From the NCBI GenBank assembly GCA_964471535.1, contig CAYYHA010000004.1, forward strand, positions 1-64,000: 64,000 bases of DNA, written 5' to 3'. Under the pieces are notes generated by a model. It was not told the DNA's origin. It was given only the letters and a program-made list of their open reading frames with translations, and ran no database searches. This document shows, piece after piece, positions 1 through 7,900 of this stretch; the stretch's first letter is position 1; each line of letters opens with the position of its first letter. The stretch is from CAYYHA01 sp964471535. GTDB lineage: Bacteria > Myxococcota > Myxococcia > SLRQ01. Position numbers and translations under genes: made by a program.

Positions 1-140
1 AAGAGGAGGCGCGGTGCCGGGAAGCGGGCCGTCCGGGGGTGACCGTGGCGCCGGCGAAGCGGGCGCGGCCGCGGGGTGTGGCGGCGGGTGGGGTCGGGCC
101 GGGGCGCGCTGGGTGGATACGGGAATGGGCGCCTGTCGGT

Positions 141-274
141 CGTCATGGCGGGCCTGGCTTCGAATCTAGCAGCCGCGGGGGCGGAGCGTCGAATCGAGGG
201 CGCCGCGCGCGGCCGGTGTCCATGGGGCTTGACGTCATGACGCGGAGCGTTATTTTACGCGCTGCGTCATGAGT
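141..274. promoter_or_regulatory. Three copies of a CGTCATG-type operator box
   Basis: A perfect 10-bp palindrome CGTCATGACG lies at 233-242. Near-copies are CGTCATGGCG at 141-150 (9 of 10) and CGTCATGAGT at 265-274 (8 of 10). The latter two boxes are 32 bp apart, about three helical turns, and bracket the -10-like element. Together they also form an inverted repeat, TCATGACGC at 235-243 against GCGTCATGA at 264-272. The arrangement is typical of a repressor site over a promoter. The cognate regulator is unknown. Confidence 0.45.
229..256 (+). promoter_or_regulatory. Candidate sigma70-type promoter of the phasin-like gene
   Basis: A -35-like TTGACG at 229-234 is followed after 16 bp by a -10-like TATTTT at 251-256. 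It lies in the only AT-rich island of a GC-rich leader. The predicted transcription start (~263) leaves a leader of about 170 nt before the ATG at 437. Assigned by eye; the repeated boxes around it strengthen the case that this is a regulated promoter. Confidence 0.5.
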
Positions 275-436
275 CTGCACCACGGGTTGGAGACGGCAGC
301 CGGCGGGCCCGAAGCGGTCCGGCGACCTCCGTCGCGGGGCTCGCTCCGGCGCCCGGCCGAAGCGCGGCACTCCAACGTACGAACCAAACCCAAGGATCGA
401 ACCCAAATACCGAACCCATCTGCAGGAGGGGTGAGC

Positions 437-982
437 ATGTCCGAGAAGACCGTCCGAGAAGCACAGCGACCGAACGCACGCCGAGCCGTCCCCGAGCTGG
501 TGGCAGGAACCCTGGAGGCGGGGCGCGCCCGGCTCGAAGCGCTGGAGAAGCAGGCGCAGGAGACCCTGCGCGACCTCTACGAGCGGGGCAACCGCGAGCT
601 CGAGCAGCTCCGCGCCAAGCTGCCGGCCACCGAGGTCCCGGCCTTCGAGGAGCTGCGGGAGAAGGCCCGCGACCTCGAGTCGCGTACCCGGGACCGCGCC
701 GATAGCCTCGCCGAGGAGTTCGAGCGCCGCCTGCAGGAGCTGCAGGAGCGTCTCTTCCTCCTCGCCGGCGTGGCCACGCGGGAGCAGGTGGACCGCCTGA
801 CCCGCAAGGTCGAGGCGCTCGGCCGGAAGATCGACGCCCTCGCCAAGGGGGCGCCGGCTGGGGGGAAGTCCGCCAAGGCGAAGGCGAAGAAGGCGGCCAA
901 GAAGACGGCGAAGAAGACGGCAAAGAAGGCCACCAAGAAGACGGCGAAGAAGGCCTCCGCGAAGAAGAGCCGAGGCCGCTAG
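437..982 (+). CDS. Phasin-like protein with Lys/Ala-rich C-terminal tail
   Basis: A predicted 181-residue protein. The first ~140 residues are strongly helical, charged and heptad-like, as in phasins that coat polyhydroxyalkanoate granules. The last ~40 residues are a run of AKK/TAKK units like the nucleoid-binding tail of PhaF and histone-H1-like proteins. The ATG at 437 is chosen because AGGAGG lies 7 bases upstream; a longer in-frame extension to 269 overlaps the promoter region. In PhaF the tail ties granules to DNA; applying that here is inference. No PHA synthase is in view, so a purely nucleoid-associated or coiled-coil role is possible. Confidence 0.7.
   Translation: MSEKTVREAQRPNARRAVPELVAGTLEAGRARLEALEKQAQETLRDLYERGNRELEQLRAKLPATEVPAFEELREKARDLESRTRDRADSLAEEFERRLQELQERLFLLAGVATREQVDRLTRKVEALGRKIDALAKGAPAGGKSAKAKAKKAAKKTAKKTAKKATKKTAKKASAKKSRGR
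868..972 (+). repeat. Degenerate AAGAAG-rich repeat coding the basic tail
   Basis: Purine-rich units close to GCCAAGAAGACGGCGAAGAA recur and encode successive Lys-Lys-(Thr/Ala)-Ala motifs. Such tracts vary in length between relatives through slippage. Confidence 0.7.
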
Positions 983-1096
983 GCGGCAGGTGAATGGGCC
1001 GGACCTCCGCTGCGTCGGTGCCGGACGCGGCGCCCTAGTGCGGCGGAGGCCGGCCAGCGCCTCTTGGCGATGCGGCGGCGCCGCTCGGGTGATTCC

Positions 1097-1126
1097 TTGA
1101 CAACCCTTTGATTTGCAAAAGAGAAT
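1097..1126 (+). promoter_or_regulatory. Candidate sigma70 promoter of the secreted protein gene
   Basis: A perfect TTGACA at 1097-1102 is separated by 18 bp from GAGAAT at 1121-1126 (4 of 6 to the -10 consensus). The region is AT-rich compared with its surroundings. A start near 1133 would give a leader of about 43 nt before the ATG at 1176. Confidence 0.5.
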
Positions 1127-1175
1127 CCGCAGGTCTCCGGCGACCGCCCCGCACGCATCGGAACAGGCGCCTCCC

Positions 1176-1784
1176 ATGACCCTTCCACGGATCTCCCCCC
1201 AGCGTACGACGAGCTTCGGGCTCGTCCTCCTTGCCGCCCTGTTGCCGCTCTCCGCGGCCGCGGAGGTGTACCTGAACGGCGTGGACATCACGGGGGTGCG
1301 CAACCAGACCTTCGAGAATGCCACCGTCCGCATCGACGCCCAGGGCAACGTCCACATCGATGCGCCGGGCTATGCCGTCGCCGGTGCCGCACCGGGCGGC
1401 GCGGCGTCCGGCAGCAGCACCGGGCAGGTCGAGCACAAGTACTATCTGGTGACCAGTCAGAATGCGCCCGGCGCGACCCAGTACGACATCGACGTGTACA
1501 TCAACGCCAAGTGGGTACGCACCTTGCGCAACGACGAGGACCAGATCGTCGCCGACATCACCCGCTTCCTCAGGCCGGGAGAGAATCGGATTCTCCTGGT
1601 CGCACGCAAGAACATCCAGGGTGGCAGGAAGAGCCACTCGGCGGGCCACTACTTCCGGGTGATCGTGGGTCGCGGCAACGAGGGTGGAAACAACGTGATG
1701 ATCGAGCGGGCGCTGGTCGACTTCAAACGGACCGCCGCAGACATGGACGACGTCTCCAAAGAGTTTCGGATCCGGGTCGACTGA
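1176..1784 (+). CDS. Secreted protein of unknown function
   Basis: A 202-residue predicted exported protein. After a short basic N-terminus (residues 1-13) comes a hydrophobic stretch ending in Ala-rich residues near 26-30, a classical signal peptide. The mature part begins with a motif around EVYLNGVDITGVRN, then a Gly/Ser/Ala-rich linker, then a region rich in beta-strand residues. I do not recognise a named family; the YLNGV-like opening recalls small periplasmic proteins of myxobacteria. The ATG at 1176 is preferred over an upstream in-frame start because it puts the signal peptide at the N-terminus and fits the promoter. Confidence 0.7.
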   Translation: MTLPRISPQRTTSFGLVLLAALLPLSAAAEVYLNGVDITGVRNQTFENATVRIDAQGNVHIDAPGYAVAGAAPGGAASGSSTGQVEHKYYLVTSQNAPGATQYDIDVYINAKWVRTLRNDEDQIVADITRFLRPGENRILLVARKNIQGGRKSHSAGHYFRVIVGRGNEGGNNVMIERALVDFKRTAADMDDVSKEFRIRVD

Positions 1785-1829
1785 AGATCCCGCGCGCAGG
1801 GGATCGCCGGCCCAGCGCGGCACCTATCC

Positions 1830-2381
1830 ATGTTCCAACCGAACCCCACGCTGACCCACATCGGCGCTGACCGCAGCCAGGTGGTCTCGATCATCGAGTC
1901 CATCAATCACCCGCACATCGGGGTGCCCGGGTTCGATCCGCAGGTGACGCAGGCCTACGTGGTCGGCGTTCGCGTCCCGACTGGACTCTTTCAGATCTAC
2001 GTCTACCTCTACCTGACAGAGGACCGGCGTGCGGTCATCTACACCTACAGCGGTGGCGCCGTGGACCTCGAGCACTACCCCGAGGTGGAGGCAGAGGCGC
2101 TGAACTTCGTGGAGAGCATGGGCTTCATGGTGGACAACGCCAACTTCCGGAACCTCCCCCCGGAGCAGCAGGAGGCGCTGATGCGCAGCCTGCCGTGCTT
2201 CCATGCCGACCTCGTCGCATGGTCGGCGGAGGGGGAGGAGGCGCTCGAGGATGCGGTGGTGCTCGAGCCGGACGAGGACGACGTCCTCGAGCCGGCGGAG
2301 ATCCTCGAACTGGAAGAGCTTGCACCACCCCTCGACGCGAAGAGCGTCGAGCGGATAGGGAAGCTGCTGGCGGCCTTTTGA
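1830..2381 (+). CDS. Conserved hypothetical cytoplasmic protein
   Basis: A 183-residue acidic protein with no signal peptide or membrane segment. The N-terminal ~110 residues look like a mixed alpha/beta fold with a long hydrophobic strand block (IYVYLYLTEDRRAVIYTY). The C-terminal ~45 residues are very acidic and probably a flexible tail. No function can be assigned. It lies 45 bases after the secreted protein gene and 43 bases before the TPR lipoprotein on the same strand, so it probably shares a transcript with one or both. No good ribosome-binding site is visible, so the start is provisional. Confidence 0.7.
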   Translation: MFQPNPTLTHIGADRSQVVSIIESINHPHIGVPGFDPQVTQAYVVGVRVPTGLFQIYVYLYLTEDRRAVIYTYSGGAVDLEHYPEVEAEALNFVESMGFMVDNANFRNLPPEQQEALMRSLPCFHADLVAWSAEGEEALEDAVVLEPDEDDVLEPAEILELEELAPPLDAKSVERIGKLLAAF

Positions 2382-2424
2382 TCGCTTGACCGGCGCAGGG
2401 AGGGCGGCCGCCCGCGGGGAGAGC

Positions 2425-3288
2425 ATGGCAACAACGGAGGTTCCAACGAGGCAGCGGTGGAAGACGGGGTACGGGTGTGCCCCGCAGCGCGGGCCCTGCA
2501 GCCGGCGGGGGAGCAGTGACCCACGGTGGGCGGCCGCCGCCCTCTGGCTTTGTCTCGTGGCCGCCGCCTGCGCCCACGTGCCGGGCCCGTCCGACCTGCG
2601 TGCCGCGCAGCTGCACTACGATCTCGCGGTGGAGGCGATGAAGGCGGGAAAGGTCACCGAGGCGGTGGCCGAGTTGCAGACGGCGCTGAAGCGCAACCCC
2701 GACTTCCCCGAGGCCCACAACGCGCTCGGGCTGCTCTACCACATGAGTCTCCACCGCCTGCACAAGGCGGAGGCCGCCTACCGGCGGGCTCTCGAGCTGC
2801 GTCCCAACTACTCCGAAGCGGCGAACAACTATGGGGCGCTCCTCCTCGAGCTCGGCCGATACAAGGAGGCGCAGGCGCTCTTCGAGAAGGCCCTCGACGA
2901 CGTCCTCTACCCGACGCCGTACCTGGCGCGGGGCAACCTGGGCTGGGCGCTCTACAAGCAGGGCCAGGTGGACAAGGCGCTCGAAGAGCTGCGGATGGCG
3001 GTGGTGCTGCAGCCGAAGTTCTGCGCCGGCTACCGAAACATCGGCATCATCCTGGAGGAGCAGGGCGACCTGACGGGGGCGCTCGATGCGTATGCGAACT
3101 ATGCCCAGCAGTGCCCGGAGGTGCCCGATGCGCACTACAGGCTGGGGCAGGTGCGGCAGGCGGCGGGCGACCGAGCCGGCGCGCTTCGGTCGTACGAGAA
3201 GTGCTTCAACCTCGCGCCGAAGGCGACGATCGGCCACGAATGCGCGAAGCGCTACGAGGCGCTCCAGCAGGTGGGCTCCGCTGGCTGA
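2425..3288 (+). CDS. TPR lipoprotein, PilF/PilW/Tgl-like
   Basis: A 287-residue predicted outer-membrane lipoprotein. A hydrophobic segment near residues 36-46 leads into a lipobox-like Val-Ala-Ala-Ala-Cys. It is followed by about six tetratricopeptide repeats with typical W/Y-G-A-L-Y and A-P positions. The architecture matches PilF/PilW and myxobacterial Tgl, pilotins that help assemble the type IV pilus secretin. No pil genes lie nearby, so it may instead serve another envelope complex. The ATG at 2425 has a GGGGAGA element 2-8 bases upstream; a TTG start at 2386 is possible. About 33 residues precede the hydrophobic core, unusually long for a lipoprotein signal. Confidence 0.7.
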   Translation: MATTEVPTRQRWKTGYGCAPQRGPCSRRGSSDPRWAAAALWLCLVAAACAHVPGPSDLRAAQLHYDLAVEAMKAGKVTEAVAELQTALKRNPDFPEAHNALGLLYHMSLHRLHKAEAAYRRALELRPNYSEAANNYGALLLELGRYKEAQALFEKALDDVLYPTPYLARGNLGWALYKQGQVDKALEELRMAVVLQPKFCAGYRNIGIILEEQGDLTGALDAYANYAQQCPEVPDAHYRLGQVRQAAGDRAGALRSYEKCFNLAPKATIGHECAKRYEALQQVGSAG

Positions 3289-3291
3289 CGG

Positions 3292-3663
3292 ATGATGAGC
3301 AGCGAGCCCACCAGCTTCGGGCGCTACCTCGAGCAGGCGCGGGAACTCAGGGGGGTGAGTCTCGAGGAGGTGGCGCGTGTCACCAAGATCTCGCCTGGTA
3401 CGCTCCGGGCCATCGAGGCGGACCACTTCGAGCGTGTCCCTGGCCGGGTCTACATGATCGGCTACCTGCGCGCCTATGCGCAGGCGGTGGGGCTCGATCC
3501 CGACGAGGTGGTGCTCCGCTACGATGAGATGGTGGGCAGCGAGCCAACGGGGGAGACGAAAGTGGTTCCCGAGGCGCAGTCGTCGCCGCGCCGCGCGTGG
3601 CTGGGGCTCCTCTTCGCTCTCTTGGCGGTGGCGGTCCTCGTGTGGGTGCTCTTCCTGCGCTGA
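3292..3663 (+). CDS. RodZ-like HTH protein with C-terminal membrane anchor
   Basis: A 123-residue protein. Residues ~8-75 form a helix-turn-helix of the HTH_25/RodZ type, with the characteristic pattern GRYLEQARELRGVSLEEVA. A single hydrophobic helix occupies residues ~101-121, leaving almost nothing outside. RodZ links MreB to the envelope and normally continues into a large periplasmic domain, which is absent here. It starts 4 bases after the TPR gene and is followed 10 bases later by recO. A short HTH-plus-anchor gene ahead of recO is a neighbourhood I associate with deltaproteobacteria. The function is unknown; a membrane-tethered regulator or cytoskeletal adaptor is plausible. Confidence 0.75.
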   Translation: MMSSEPTSFGRYLEQARELRGVSLEEVARVTKISPGTLRAIEADHFERVPGRVYMIGYLRAYAQAVGLDPDEVVLRYDEMVGSEPTGETKVVPEAQSSPRRAWLGLLFALLAVAVLVWVLFLR

Positions 3664-3673
3664 AGGCCAGCCA

Positions 3674-4447
3674 ATGCGGGGCACCCACCGAGCCATCGTC
3701 CTCAAGGTTCGCGACTACGGTGAAGGGCACCGCCTGGTCGATCTCTTCACCGAAGAGTCGGGGCTCGAACGGGCCTTCGCCCCGAGTGGGCGGCGCAGTC
3801 AGCGCCGCTTCGCGGGCGCCTTCGATCCGATGACCCTGCTCTCGGCGACGGTGGAGCGCCCGCCGGGGCGCGGCCTCGTGCGCTTGAAGGAGGCACGGGT
3901 CCTCAACGGGTGGCCGGGGATTCGTTCCTCCCTCGAAGGGATCGCCCGTGGCGCCTATCTCGTGGACCTCGCGCGCGCCCTACTCCGGGAGGCCAAGCCG
4001 GAGCCGGAGATCTTCGCGCTCCTCGTCGCCGGGCTCCAGCGACTGGAGTCGGGGTGCTTTCGCGCCTGGCATCGCCTCGCCTATGAGCTCGGGCTCCTCG
4101 CCGCCTTCGGGGCGCTGCCCGTCTTCGACGCATGTGTGCGCTGCCAGCGGCGCTCCACGGGGGAGCAGGCCCGCTTCTCGCCCGCGCTGGGGGGGCTGCT
4201 CTGCCCTCGCTGCGGGCCTCGGTGGGGGCGCCACGACACCGTGCTGCCGCGCCGGGGGCTGCTCGCGGCCGCCGCGCTCGCCGAGGCCGGGAGTGCCGTG
4301 GAGGTCTTCGAGCGGGCCGACCACCTGCCCGACGACTCCGCTGCCGCAAAGGCCCTCACTGCGGCGCTCACGCGCTTCGTCGAGGCGCAGGTGGGACGGC
4401 GCCTGCCCAGCCTCGATTTCCTGACCGAGCTCGAGGAGCCTCTGTAG
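3674..4447 (+). CDS. recO: DNA repair protein RecO
   Basis: A 257-residue protein matching RecO. There is an N-terminal OB-fold (residues 1-~80, opening with a beta-rich AIVLKVRDYGEGHRLVDLF), a helical middle, and a zinc finger formed by Cys154, Cys157, Cys177 and Cys180. RecO loads RecA onto SSB-coated single-stranded DNA with RecF/RecR and anneals strands in recombinational repair. The ATG at 3674 is preceded by AAGG. The open frame extends further upstream, but only in an alternative reading of the HTH gene. All landmarks are intact and the length is typical. Confidence 0.93.
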   Translation: MRGTHRAIVLKVRDYGEGHRLVDLFTEESGLERAFAPSGRRSQRRFAGAFDPMTLLSATVERPPGRGLVRLKEARVLNGWPGIRSSLEGIARGAYLVDLARALLREAKPEPEIFALLVAGLQRLESGCFRAWHRLAYELGLLAAFGALPVFDACVRCQRRSTGEQARFSPALGGLLCPRCGPRWGRHDTVLPRRGLLAAAALAEAGSAVEVFERADHLPDDSAAAKALTAALTRFVEAQVGRRLPSLDFLTELEEPL

Positions 4448-4453
4448 GCGGAA

Positions 4454-4481
4454 CTCGCGCGACCGGCTGGGCGCGCGCGAG
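4454..4481 (+). terminator. GC-rich hairpin after recO
   Basis: An 8-bp perfect stem, CTCGCGCG at 4454-4461 and CGCGCGAG at 4474-4481, lies 6 bases after the recO stop. It is followed by GCCTTGATCTT, which is only weakly U-rich. A possible terminator or attenuator between recO and the next gene. Confidence 0.35.
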
Positions 4482-4519
4482 GCCTTGATCTTCCCGCCCG
4501 GCTGCTCCAACAGGGGCTC

Positions 4520-4960
4520 ATGGACCGGCAGCAGGACGGCGTGCGATCGCAGATGTGGCGCCATCGGCTCTCCGTGGAGACGCCGGGGCGGGGCTTCGTC
4601 GACTTGAGCGCCGAGGTGGCCCATGCGGTGGCGCAGGCGGGGGTCGACGAGGGCCTGTGCCACCTCTTCTGTCACCACACCAGCGCGGGTCTGGTGCTCT
4701 GCGAGAACGCCGACCCCGACGTGCGCCGGGATCTCGAGACCTTCCTGGGGGATCTCGTCCCCGACGGGGATCGACGCTTCCTGCACACGGCAGAGGGGCC
4801 CGACGACATGCCGGCCCACATCCGATCCATCCTCACCGGTGCCTCGCTGACCCTTCCGGTTCGTGGTGGACGCCTCGATCTCGGGACCTGGCAGGGGATC
4901 TACCTCTACGAACACCGCCGCCGCCCCCACCGCCGGCGGGTGACGGTCACCGTGTTCTAG
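4520..4960 (+). CDS. yjbQ: YjbQ/UPF0047 family protein
   Basis: A 146-residue protein with the conserved landmarks of the YjbQ (UPF0047) family: HHTSAGL near residue 54, DDMPAHIRS near 95, and LGTWQGIYLYEHR near 121-133. Members form small homotrimers with a His-lined, metal-binding pocket and show weak thiamine-phosphate synthase activity when overproduced. Their true physiological role is not settled. An alternative start at Met12 (4553) is possible. The stop codon overlaps the stop of the convergent surface-protein gene by four bases. Confidence 0.9.
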   Translation: MDRQQDGVRSQMWRHRLSVETPGRGFVDLSAEVAHAVAQAGVDEGLCHLFCHHTSAGLVLCENADPDVRRDLETFLGDLVPDGDRRFLHTAEGPDDMPAHIRSILTGASLTLPVRGGRLDLGTWQGIYLYEHRRRPHRRRVTVTVF

Positions 4961-7900
4961 GCGGCGTCGCTGCGCCGGGCGCGAGGCTGGACGCGGCGCC
5001 GCCTCCAGACGACGGCCCCGAGGAGGAGCGGGATCCAGGCGACCCCGCGGCCTCCGCCGCTCGTGCAGCCGCAGCCCGGCGTCTCGGCGGGCGGCGTCGT
5101 CGCTTCGACGAGGACGAAGTCCTGCACCGTCTCGCCGTCGATGCGCAGTGTCGCCTCGGCGGGTACGAAGCCTTCCCGAGTGACCTCCACGAGGTAGAGC
5201 CCGCGCGGCAGGTTCTCGAAGCGGTAGGTGCCCTGCGTCCCGGTGAGCGTCGTATCTTCTACCGGGCCCGTCAGCGTGACCGTGCTCCCCGGCCAATCGG
5301 ACTCGGGGTGGCTTTGCAGTGCCACCGTGCCGGTGAGCTGGAAGCGGGCCTCGGGGTCGGGGTCGAGCTGCAGGTCGAGGACGAGGTCCCGGTCGACCTC
5401 GACCCCCTCGACCGTCGTCGGACGGTACCCGCTGGCGCTCGCCGCGAGGCGGTAGCTGCCGCTTGCGACGCCCACCAGCCGGAAGGCTCCGTCCGGGCCG
5501 CTGCTGCCCGCGTACTCGACGGCGCCGGAGAGGGTGATGCCGGCCCCTTCGATGGCGGTGCCACTCTCGGCGTCGGTGACGACCCCCTCGACCGTGAAGG
5601 AGCCGCCTGCGGACGTGAGCACGAAGTCCACCGAAGCATCCCCTCCCGCCACCGTCACCGTCGCAGTGCTCGATGCGTAGCCGGAGGCGCCCGCCTGCAC
5701 CGTGTAGGTGCCGTCGGGGACTGGTTCGAGCACAAAGGTCCCATCCTCACCGGTGAGGGTGGAGAGATCCAGGGCATCGATCGCGACCATCGCTCCGGGC
5801 AGGGGCGCAGAGTCGCTTGCGCGCACGACCGATCCTGTCACGTGGTAGGTGGGGGCGAGAGGATCGAGGCGGATCTCCAGGCCACTGATGTCGGCGGCCT
5901 GCACGGAGAGCATCTCGGAGTGAAGGGCGAAGCCCTCGGCGCTGGCCTTGAGGACCCAGCTGCTGTTGGGTGGCACCCCCTCGAGCGTGAAGCCGCCCGT
6001 TGCATCACTCACGGCGCTGTGGAAGGCCCCCGCGCCGTCGTCGAGGCTCACAGTCGCTCCGGCGATGGGGCTGGCGTCGGCCGAGCTTACCACGCGTCCC
6101 GAGACGGTGACGGATGGGGGCACGGGTGAAAGCTCGAGATCGAGGCTCCGATCGGCCATGAGATCCACCGAGGCCGAGGCGGGGAGGTACCCATCCGCCG
6201 AGGCGGTGACCTGGTAGGTACCTTCGGGGAGCACGAGCGTGTAGGCCCCGGCGCCGTCGGTGCCCACCTCGTAGCGGCCGGGCACGACGACGACCGTGGC
6301 ACCGGGCAGCGGCAGCCCGCCGCTGCGCCGGACGACGCCGCTCAAGGTCCAGCTCGCCGCCGCCGGTGCCAGCCGGACCTCGTGGAAGAGATCGGCGGAG
6401 AGGGTCACCGTGTCCTGCACCGGCGTGTAGCCGGGCGCGCGCACGTCCACCGTGTAGACGGCCTGCTCCAGCGCAATGGAGAAGGCCCCCGAGGCGTCGG
6501 TGGAGAGGCGGTGACCGCCCGGCTCGATGGCGACGCTCGCGCCACCGACAGGCTGCCCGCTCGCGTCGTCGAGCACCAGGCCGGAGAGGGTCCAGATGAT
6601 GGGCGCCGGATCGAGCACGAAATCGACCGTGGTATCGGTGCTCAGCGTGATCGACTGTGTCGCCGTGGTCCATCCGATACCCGAGGCGGTGAGATCGTGG
6701 GCGCCGGCGGGCAGGAGCAGGCTGTAGGCGCCCGCGGCATCGGTGTTCGTGGCTTCACCGCCGGGGGCTGCCTCGATGCGGATCCCAGCGAGCGGCGCGC
6801 CATCTACGGAGGAGCGGACCTGACCGTCCACGCGGAAGAGCGGGGTGAGACGCAGCGGCGCCGGGAGCACTTCGTCCCGTGTGGAGACCGTGACCACCTC
6901 GGGGACCGAGTCGGCGTAGCCGCTCTTGCGGGCCACGATCGTCCACACGCCGGGGGTGAGCGAGAGGGTGAAGCTGCCGTCGGCCGCCGAAGTCTCACCC
7001 ACGGTGGTCGTGTTCGAGGTGGCCAGGACCGTCGCGGCGTCGACGGGGCTGCCGAAGCTGTCCTCAACCCGGCCCGAGACCTGGTAGGGGACGGCGTTGG
7101 GGGCACCGGGGGTGGGCGCGGTGGTCTGCACCCAGGTGGTCGCCGGCGCCTCGCTGCTCTCGTCGGCGCGGCCTCCCGCCACTGGGGAGTAGACGCCGTT
7201 GAAGACGCCCGAGGCACTGCCATCGACGGGACAAGGCGGGGCGCAGGTGCTGACGCGCTCTCCCGTCCCCTCGAAGAGGCGGCGCGCGTAGGTGTCGGCG
7301 CTTCCCGTCACCGGTGCCGTGTTCACCGTGCCCAGATCCTCCCCATAGGCGGCACCGGCACCGGGATCGAGGTCCGTCTTGACCGTGGCCTCGTTCGCGG
7401 CGCTCGGTGCGCCGTAGACGACGATGTCGAGATCTTCGACCAGGGGGCCGCCGTTCCAGGTGAAGAGCACCACGTGTTCGCCCCCGTTGGTCAGACCCGC
7501 AGAGCCACCGATCGCTCCGGGAAAGGGCGCGACGAGGTCGGGCACCGCCGCGGAGGTGTCGGAGAGTTCGAAGTCGGGATCGATGCCGTAGGTGTTGGAG
7601 AAGGGGAGCGCGCCATCGAGGGCGATGGAGAGATAGGCGCCCGGCGGGAGGTAGGCACCCGCGGGAAAGGTCGCGAGGAAGTCTGAGGCGGCGGGGCTGG
7701 CCGGGGCGCCGCCGGGCAGCTCCCAGTAACCGGGGTGGTCGGAGACGTAGATCCCCGCGAGGGCGAGGAGGCAAGTGGAGGGGTTCGCGATCTCGACGAA
7801 CTCGTCGGTGGTGGGCGCCTTACGGACCTCGGACAGCAAGGGGCGGGCAAAGAGCGTGTCGTCCACCGTCGCCGAGACCATGCCCCGCGCGAGATCGAAG

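Larger units (their letters stand above)
1..436. other. Gene-free leader region
   Basis: I see no credible coding sequence in the first 436 bases. The only plus-strand open frame (39-272) is rich in Gly, Arg and Ala with no recognisable domain, and it runs through the promoter and dyad described separately. The first ~140 bases are extremely GC-rich and featureless. The stretch around 229-275 is locally AT-richer and carries the promoter-like and operator-like elements of the phasin-like gene. Confidence 0.55.

Noticed and set aside
39..272. 77-residue plus-strand open frame
   Set aside because: Low-complexity Gly/Arg composition, no ribosome-binding site, and it runs through the promoter and dyad of the next gene.
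143..1357. Long minus-strand open frame (about 404 codons)
   Set aside because: Antisense to the phasin-like and secreted-protein genes, and typical of high-GC DNA where stop codons are rare on both strands. No domain is seen.
2125..3705. Long minus-strand frame opposite the TPR gene
   Set aside because: Arg/His/Pro-rich shadow translation of the TPR, HTH and recO coding strand.
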